Source: Rhexocercosporidium sp. MPI-PUGE-AT-0058
Taxonomy: Eukaryota; Ascomycota; Leotiomycetes; Helotiales
Length of the DNA stretch: 64,000 bases
Reading direction: 5' to 3'
Assembly (NCBI GenBank): GCA_020746875.1
Contig: JAGTJL010000015.1
Location: forward strand, 1,116,001-1,180,000
The notes below the pieces were generated by a model. It ran no database searches. It saw only the letters and a list, made by a program, of their open reading frames with translations, and had not been told where the DNA came from. Below are positions 56,480 through 64,000 of the stretch, piece after piece. Position numbers and translations under genes: made by a program. The first letter of the stretch is position 1; every line of letters starts with the position of its first letter.

Positions 56480-58995
56480 CTAGACCTTTTTTGCCTTCTT
56501 CAAGTCCTTGAAACTGAGCAACACCCACAGTGCACCAGCAGTGAAAGCAGTGATCTGGTCGTACCTGAAGACCTTTGCCGCACCAGTAATCAAAGGGAGA
56601 GCCTTGGACGGGTTCGAGAGACCCTTAAAGAACACTTCCGTCAAAGGGACCGGGGACTTCAGCGTCACGTACAGGTAGGCTGTAGCGGCGGTGACTGCTG
56701 AGAATCCGTATGCGAGTCGGAGTCAGTTCATGTCTGCAGTCACGTTCTCGATTCTTTCCACTTGGGTGGTATCTTCTACCGTTTTGGTGAGAAGACGGTG
56801 AATGAGAGAGGCGTAAAGGGGGGAGGGTTGGAAGAAGACGCCGTTGATCCATTGCCTGGTTGCTATCCTAGGAGCTGTGAACATAGCGATCGATGGAAGG
56901 ATGAACGACGTTGCGATCGTGGGAATGATGACTTTTGCGGATGCCATGTTGGTGAGACGGTTGTCAGGTGCAGCATATTGTGAGAGTGGCGATTGAATGT
57001 AGTGGAGAAAATAATAGATGGGCGCGATGAAGCCAAGTCCTTTGATTTGGTATGCTGCCGAGAGCAGAGTGTGCATCAAGAACGCTGTTGTGGTCAGGTT
57101 GCCGCGTCGTATGGACTCGATCAGCCATATAGTCTGCACGGGAATCATATCCGCGACGAAGGCAATGCCTTGCATTCTGCCAATCGGATCCAGTCCTGAG
57201 ATGGCTGGAGTGAAGAGAGCGACACATTTCGATAGAACCTTATCGAGAACAGATATCCCAAAGAATTTGGATACCGTTGGTATCACAACACCATTGCCCA
57301 GATTCAAGCTTCCTGTGTCGGCAGCCAAGGGAACGAGCTTGCTGATGGTTTGCCACATGGTCTTTTGACATGCATATGTCAACCCCAACAGCGGCAATGC
57401 CCACAGTGCTCTGGTCAAGATACTGTCCTTCTTTCCGATGCCACTTTCGGGATCCTATGTCATAGTCGATTCTTGTGATCTGGCTGGCAACGGGAGAGAC
57501 TCGATGCTTTCTGCTGCCATGATGGTTTCGCAAGTCAAATCCCAGAGGGCATCACCTAGTTTAGGCACTACGTATAGTGCCATAATTCTGTCTCCGATGG
57601 TGTCGAGTGTCTCAATTCGAGTCAGTTTGTTGGCGACATCACAGATCAAGTTGGCGCGAGAGTTACGCTTGGTGTAGAAAGCGTCGAGGGTTTTCCGGAT
57701 ATCTGCATGAGATGCTTTTGTGGGAAGCTTGTCGATGTGGTTTGCAAGAGCCGCAGCTGACTCAATTGCAGCATTGCCGCCCGCGCCTAAGTTTGGTGTC
57801 ATCTACAAGGCATTAGTCCCTTTACTTTGGTGATCATACTGCGCAAACTGACCTTGTGTATAGAATCTCCAATACAGACCATGCGATCCGCGACCCAATA
57901 TTGAATTTGGGACTCTTCCAGGCAAGACATATTCGCAAATGTTCGACATTCCCAAACCTGGCCAAAGGTTACACCAGGAGCCATAGGCATATCTCTGAAA
58001 GGTTTGGCACCTTCATCCATATGTTCTTTCCCAAATCGAGGAATATCCTTTCCATGGTATTTCTTGTCCAACTTCGAAAACAAGAACCAGTACAGGACAC
58101 CATCCTTTCCAACGAACGACAAGGTGGAGTGGTCTTTACTATACGTTCTGTGAGAATCGCCAGCTGTGAGGTCGCTACCCTCTGGACTTTCGCCCAGACC
58201 AAAAATGCAGGTATACTCAGCCGATATGCTCTTTCTGTCCTTCTCAGCTGCTCCGGGTCGCAAACTTTCAATCTCGCCTTGCATTTTGCCTCGAACAGCG
58301 CTATGCACGCCATCCGCACCAACAACAATATCTCCGTCATATGCCGAGCCGTCTTAATAGACAACAGTAACTCCGGATGGTGAGACCTGCACATCCGTGA
58401 CTCGCTTGGAAGTGAAGATCTTGGAATTATCCTTGATATTGGAATACAGAACTTTCAAAAGGTTGCGACGAGTCAAGAAGGCCATATTATATCCAGTCCT
58501 GGACACCAATCAGAAAGTCACACACCGAATCAAACTGCCGCGTGTAAGGTCTCACCTCTTCTTCATTAAAGCTGGCGCATCGCTAGTTGCAAGCAGGTCC
58601 CCCTTCTGATTCCAAGTCATGGTCTGCACCAGCGACTCTTGAACTTCCAATACATTGTCAAGAAACCCTAATCTGGTCATAAAGTCAGTAAGCACTTCTC
58701 AGAGATCTCTCAAAGTCATAAGTTGAGATGGGGATATTGATATCCATCTTTCGCTGGCTTCTAGACATTCTCGAGTAAGATATTCAGGAAAAGGATACTT
58801 ACTGATCGAAGATCCGCGAACCGTTCGGAAGAATCACAATCGATGCCCCGACTTCAGGATGGATGTCATCCTTACTCTCAAGAACAACGTATTCAACATT
58901 TGGATTCAGATCTAAGCAGTGAGCCAGCGTGAGCCCGAGATCGAACCTCCAACGATGATCACACGAAGACGCTCAGTACTCTTTTCTGCTGTCAT
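56480..58995 (-). pseudogene. Decayed FAD monooxygenase with C-terminal multi-span domain
   Basis: Reads N to C from 58995. Exons: 58803..58995, 58556..58672, 58499-spanning intron, 57853..58498, 56480..57802. The N-terminus shows [10 protein letters not shown] (FAD GxGxxG-like), [20 protein letters not shown], and GADGVHSAVRG plus CIGDSIHKMTPNLGAGGNAA (the GD motif). After about residue 480 the frame continues into a hydrophobic domain of several spans (RALWALPLLGLTYACQ, LIESIRRGNLTTTAFLMHTL, FIAPIYYFLHYIQSPLSQYA). Such fusions occur in fungal meroterpenoid-type clusters. Lesions: frameshift near 58931-58939, stop TAA at 58354, stop TAG at 57455, stop TGA at 56723. Introns remain intact. A dead gene here; its former product is unknown. 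Confidence 0.85.
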
Positions 58996-59705
58996 CTTAA
59001 GCGAGGGAACTTGGAAACACAAATGAGGATTAGAAGACCAGAATTAGCGTTTGCAGGAAGAGCTAGAAAGTAAATGACTCGGGGAAAAAAGTGACAGTGG
59101 TGTAGTCTGATCTTATGTTACATTTGGAGAATTCTAGAGTTTTATTTCGGGATGATCCTGTTATCTTTCATTGGGGAGTTGACTCAGGGACTATCACTGA
59201 TAGTGGGATTGGGGCCTAACAAATTTGTTTTGGACCCCACGGAGTGTTCCATCAAGCTGCACCAACTCCACCTCGACCTTGGATCGGGAACCCGCGACAG
59301 GCTTAGCATGTTCACAATTGAAATCTAGAAAAAGAGATCGTGGCTTCGCCGTTGGAATTTATGGTCCGGCCCGCACAGCGTCGCAGCCCAATCCCCGTCT
59401 CTTTGGTTAGTATCGGTTGCACCGGGCAATCAGCCCACTTATCCTACAAGTCAACCAAAGCCATGGACCCTGTACACACTGACTGACGTACTGTTTTATG
59501 ATTCTCTAGCTCGAAGGATTCAATCAATCAGGAAGTGATCTTCGTGTTGATCAGGAGAAGAAAAACCTGGGTCTGAGATAGGTCAAATTTTGACTCCAGG
59601 GATTGCGACTCTTAGATATGGAGATGGGTATTCGAATTCCTATGTCTTAAAGGTCTCCCCAATTTCTGCTCTTGTGCTCTTCGGAACGACGCAGCTCAAC
59701 ACAAG
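58996..59705. other. Spacer between two divergent relics
   Basis: About 0.7 kb. It contains the former promoters of the FAD monooxygenase (-) and PTH11-like (+) relics. No gene was seen. Confidence 0.5.
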
Positions 59706-61763
59706 ATGCGGGTTTCAATACTTTCTCTCCTAGCGCTCGGTATCTCTTTCGTTTGCCCGGTCTACGCCGACAGCTCTCTCGAGAAGAAAGCGATTCCCAC
59801 TGTTGCGGCTCCAGACTGTTCAGTAAGTGTTAGATTCCCGACTACTGATATTGGACTAAACTTTCTATAGTTGACATGTCTGGGAACCTTCATTCCCAAA
59901 TTTGTGACTCCTTGACAGACACAGCATGCATATGTACGAATACCGAGCTTGCAGCTGAGCTGTTGCCTTGTGAAGTGACAGCTTGCAACGTAACGGAACC
60001 GCTCCAGCTAGCAAGATATCAAGCTGAAGTATGCGATGTTCTTAATGACATGAGCCGGTATTGGCTACAGATACACTCATACTCGGTATTGGTACCTCTC
60101 ACAACCGTGTTTGTCGCCCTGCGGATCTTCGCTAGAGTGAGGTTGAATGTTGGATTGGGACCGTAAGTGCACATCTCGAGGAGAGACTTCCGCTGGGCAC
60201 TGATTAGTGTGCCGACTTTGTGAGAAGTAATGACTGGGTTCTACTTGTCGCCTATTTCTTCTACTTGTGTATTACCTCGACAGCAGTAAGTTCTGACACT
60301 CACTATGAGCTCTTCGCAAACGACTTCAAGCCTCCCAATAAACAGCTACTGACACGGATGTTCTAGTGGGTCATTGCTGTAACGGGATTCGGATAACATA
60401 CGTTCTGGCTACTCACCAGACAAGTGATGAAAGCACTGAAAGTCAGTCCTCCTATTGACCGCACTACATTTTCAAGCTGACCCGAAACCAGTTCTTCTAC
60501 ATTAGCGAAATGCTTTATTTATGCGTACTCACGTTTACCAAGTTATCACTCCTGCCCATCGCATCTTCCCCAGCAGGGGCTTCTGAACAGCAACAGTTTG
60601 TGTGGGGGTCCTCATATTGGCATGCAACATTTCAATGTTCATGGCTCGTACTTCCTCAATTTTCCATCGCCATCTCATGATTTCGAACTGATCCTTCAAA
60701 GATGCCAGTACACGGTTTCTGGAAAAACTGGATGTGCAAAGTGCCTCCCGTGAAATGCATCAACGTTTTCGCGGCTGTGTACGTTGCAGCTGGAATGAGT
60801 ATTTCCTACGACATCATGATTCTGTTCATGCCTATCCCCACTCTTATCGGTCTGAAGCTTGAGATGCGGAAGAAAGCAAATTTAATGGTCATGTTCGGTG
60901 TTGGATCGTTCGTTATCGTAGCTAGTGTGATCCGTCTGCTATCTCTTATGAAGATGGGTAATTCGACTGATCCTTCGTGTAAGTGAAGTCATCTCGTCAT
61001 CATGCCCCTATCTTGATGCAAATGGAAAAGCTCGACCGACCCTAATTTTCCGCAGATGACCAAACCCCTGTTGCTTTCTGGACGAACCTCGAGACCAGTG
61101 TCGGCATAATTTGTGCTTGTCTACCGGCCTGCCGCTCACCCATAGGTTTCTACTTCCCTCGTCTGAAGATGTCGTTGAACAACACTTCCAGTGAGTTCTC
61201 CTGGCTCTCACAATCTCCCAAAAATCTCTTCAACCAAAAAATTCTCTTTTATCCACAATCTCCACACGGGAATTTCGTCCTCTGGGAAAATGTCTCAATG
61301 AAAACCTACTAATCATCCAACCCCCACAGGCAACGGTCGCAAAACCCCCGGCCACAGCCACAACAACCCCTCCGCCACCAAAGAATACTTCCACAAGAAG
61401 CGCGCCGCCCGCGACAGTTTCCTCGAGCTCGACGACCGCTCTGGAACAGGCAGCCAAGAAGAATTGAAGAGCGAGAAAAGTAAACCCGTCATGAATTCGA
61501 ACACAAGGGGCTCTTCTGACAACAACAATAACAATAGCTATGATGAAGATAAGGATGGGGATAGTATCTTGCACATACAGACGAATACCAATGGACCGAG
61601 TGAAGAGCGTTTTGTCCCAGCGGATAGAAAGGGCTTTGGACATATGGCGACGGTGGTGGTGGGGAACCCGAGGATGGGTTCGCAGGATGAGGGGAAGTCG
61701 GGGATGGGGAGGGATATTTTCATGACGAAGACTTTGGATCAGAGTTCGACGACAAGGCTTTAG
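59706..61763 (+). pseudogene. Decayed CFEM/PTH11-like seven-span receptor
   Basis: From the start at 59706 (signal peptide MRVSILSLLALGISFVCPVYA) to the stop at 61763. A CFEM-like ectodomain (DCS, then LTCLGTFIPK, CICTNTELAAELLPC) is followed by membrane spans in the PTH11 style: YSVLVPLTTVFVALRIFARV, NDWVLLVAYFFY, VIAVTGFG, CINVFAAVYVAAGMS, MVMFGVGSFVIVASVIRL, FWTNLETSVGIICACLPACRS. The C-tail is Ser/Asp/Asn-rich. Lesions: frameshift near 59892-59905, stop TAA at 60394, frameshift near 60550 and stop TGA at 60584. Several introns remain visible. PTH11-type receptors are G-protein-coupled surface sensors in plant-associated fungi; this copy is dead. The tail still looks open, so decay may be recent. 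Confidence 0.85.
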
Positions 61764-62194
61764 GGTTATGTGTATGATTGTTGGGATGTATGAAGACTTG
61801 TACTGTACGTTAGGTATTATGTGGCGTTAGGAACAAAAACATATTAGTGTTGCATCTTGTACTATAGATGGTGACCGCTTTCGTGCGTGACGGTCTGATA
61901 CCTGGGATTTCTCTTGAGGGACTTGATCCAGGGCACTACTATGGGACAAAGTAAATCACTAAAAATTGCAGAGCGTCTTGGGGCTAGCCATCTATGAGAA
62001 AAGGGTGATCATATTCCTGTCGGCGCTGCATCTTCCTTGTATCTGTCGACCAAAGCCTAAGAAACATCTCACAGCACAGGTTCCCCCAAGCAAGCAATCA
62101 CTAGCAGCAGCAGCTCTAGAAACCATCATATCAAAGTAAGTTTCGGCCACACTCCTCACATGTCCTCCTCAATCTCCAACACACTCTTGTCATT
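61764..62194. other. Intergenic region
   Basis: 431 bp between the PTH11-like relic and the convergent secreted-protein gene. No gene was supported. Confidence 0.5.
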
Positions 62195-63024
62195 CTAGCC
62201 ATAATTGCAAAGAAATCCAGCACGACCAACAGTGTACGAACCCTCGCTATTACCCGTCATATAAACCGAAGGAATACGGGAAGTACTAGCGTACGCATCT
62301 CCAAACATGTTGTTTGCGAACGCTCCCATGTTTCTGTTATTACCGTAATCCCACTTCACGTCAGCGGGCTGATCTTGATTCCAGAGGCGGGGGACGTGGA
62401 GGACCAGGCTGGTGAGTGTTAGGGTCAGTATTAGCAACTCGGTGAAGAGGAGAGGGGAGGGGTTATTGTAGGGGGAGGTAGATAGTGAAGTGGAAAGGGG
62501 GAAAGTGAAACATACTAGAGCGGCAAATTAGACGAAAATCCCCATCCTCGTGGATCGGCTAGGAAGTCACGCGGGACAGCGGTGTTCTCGCCAATCTGGT
62601 TGCAGTAGGTGTCATAGATGTGCAGGACGGCGTGGGATTGCCAGGAGCTGTGCTCGATAAATGAGAATGTGCACCTATCAATTTCAGTATTACTCTCAGG
62701 TGGGGAGGGCCGAAGAAGTGAGCAGGCGAGGACATGAAGTGGAGTCACTTACATTCCCTTGCAATGCGGAGCGGCGACACAATCTTGGAAGTCGACACCG
62801 GGCTCGAGGTTGATGGAGTGAGTGCCAAGTTGTGCTTCGCGTCGAACGTTGTGGCCAATGGTTGATGGGGGGGCTAAATTTGGACAGAGATTTACACGGT
62901 TGGTGCTGTTGAAGATGTTCCAGATGTTCTCGAGAGCTTTGTGGGGAGTTGAGGTGGCGGTTGTGAGAGTAGCGAGAATGAGTAGGGCTGTAGGGAAGAG
63001 GACCTTAGCGTAGAAAGAGACCAT
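62195..63024 (-). CDS. Secreted protein of unknown function
   Basis: Three exons: complement(62195..62408, 62516..62674, 62753..63024), 214 aa; introns of 107 and 78 nt are canonical, with phases kept. A hydrophobic signal peptide (VLFPTALLILATLTTATS) opens the protein. No second membrane span. The mature part contains about 6 cysteines (LCPN, DCVAAPHCKGMC, TYCN, FLCNYG), a run HAVLHIYDTYCNQIGENTAVP, and VKWDYGNNRNMGAF near the end. Length, signal peptide and spaced cysteines fit the broad class of small secreted fungal proteins, some of which are effectors; nothing here shows that role. Not recognised as a known family. Confidence 0.75.
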
Positions 63025-64000
63025 GTTGACTTAATGCTATGGCCTGAGATAGAAAAAAAACATTAGTAAAGAGTTGGGGAGAAGTTTGGTGGGACAGTCA
63101 AACCTTGCGGTGTGTCGATAGGGGTTTGACTCGGGTGAGTTGAGACAACCTCTAGGGGGTTGATTGATTAGCATTGCCATTTCAGTGATATGATACTGGA
63201 TCAAGAGATATAAGACCACATCTGACTTACTAATTAGGATGATGGTCAAATGTGACCGTTGATGTAGACTCAGTTGATGTTGAAGTAAAAAGAAGAAGAG
63301 AATCCTAGGAAGGCGAAGCGGGTTATGTAGGTATTTTAGCGGACTTGAAATTCTCACGAGCCTGATAAGTAAAGAGGACCTAATAGGTATTACCCTCGAA
63401 GTATTAAACTGTGAAGGTGCGTCCTCTGCAACATCTGGTGACGTATCCGCAAGGTCTGTTAGAGTTTTGGCGATTGGTTCGGATCAGTCTCGCTTATTTC
63501 TTGTGTACATTAGGAAGGAACACTCATCGTACTGTCTCGATGAATACGAAATACGTTCACAGAGGCTATGTATTATCATTGTACTCACTACTTGTCAGTA
63601 CTTTCTCACTAGCTTGAAAGGATAGAAGCACACAAACGTCAAAAAGCACGCCCAACACTGAACACCAGCCATTTTAGTCATCACCGCACCAGTCAAATTG
63701 CGAGTTTCCAAGCTCTTTCAAGCAGGGTAACTATAGTACGCACACCGCTAGATATTGAAAAGTCTATCAAGCTAAGCATTGAACCCCTCACGAAGGATAC
63801 CCGGCGCTTCAGAAGGCCCTCGAGATAAATGGAGCTGCTAGCTTCTCCTGGCTTGAGAGAGGCTGTAAGACAAAGTCAGCGACCTCAACTCAGGTTCATG
63901 ATGCAAACTACAAAGATCTGACAGATAGCGGTCAACTAGATCGATTGGCAAGCGGCACTCACTAGCAGCGAATCGAGCTCCTTGTACTTGAGGAAGGTTT
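63025..64000. other. Right edge, no gene recognised
   Basis: About 1 kb. It includes the promoter side of the secreted-protein gene and a short A8 run at 63052-63059. Open frames (for example + 63411..63617) lack support. Confidence 0.4.

Noticed and set aside
1..64000. CRISPR arrays, rRNA, operons
   Set aside because: No regular spaced repeats or rRNA seen; the DNA is eukaryotic with introns throughout.

Overview
This window is nuclear DNA of a filamentous ascomycete (Pezizomycotina). The content suggests a Leotiomycetes-like or other plant-associated lineage, but that placement is an inference from gene families, not a computed phylogeny. The evidence is short spliceosomal introns (about 41-205 nt, mostly 45-60) with GT..AG ends and CTAAC/CTAAT-like branch sites, mitochondrial presequences, a tRNA with an anticodon-loop intron, and fungal families such as NoxR, PTH11-type receptors, CFEM-like and CYSTM proteins. 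Exon structures were derived by eye from splice sites, frame continuity and recalled family sequence. For the intact genes the exon lengths sum to a multiple of three.

Layout. 0.5-8.6 kb: a hemerythrin-domain protein, the NADPH-oxidase regulator NoxR, the SOD1 copper chaperone Ccs1, and mitochondrial ribosomal protein uL13m divergent from Ccs1. 8.6-17.3 kb: a C2H2 zinc-finger gene, a 66-aa CYSTM protein, RNA polymerase I subunit A49, and eL41 (25 aa), whose start codon is split by an intron. 19.9-31.8 kb: a sugar transporter, a Tubby/LOR-like unknown, a mitochondrial malic enzyme, the Rai1 decapping nuclease (9 exons, one of 8 nt) and a small acidic unknown. 32-37.6 kb: Get4, an intron-containing tRNA-Gly(CCC), and Pet127 with an apparent one-base frameshift. 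40.8-50.7 kb: cohesin loader Mau2, a YheT-type alpha/beta hydrolase, an 88-aa membrane protein, replication factor C subunit Rfc4, a GH18 chitinase and a cysteine-rich cell-surface protein.

51.6-61.8 kb differs from the rest. Three genes are visibly dead: a DAO-type FAD oxidoreductase, a FAD monooxygenase fused to a multi-membrane-span domain, and a CFEM/PTH11-like receptor. Each carries several stops and/or frameshifts but keeps recognisable introns. An intact, codon-biased secreted cupin (germin-like) sits among them. The window ends with an intact secreted protein of unknown function.

Most intact genes are housekeeping genes arranged without operons. Several pairs are divergent over 350-540 bp (Ccs1/uL13m, Rai1/unknown, Mau2/hydrolase, Rfc4/chitinase). 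I found no CRISPR array, rRNA, clear intact transposon or intact secondary-metabolite cluster. The strongest unusual observations are the extreme exon architectures (eL41, Rai1, chitinase), the stop-free 3n introns of noxR, the Pet127 frameshift, and the pseudogene block.
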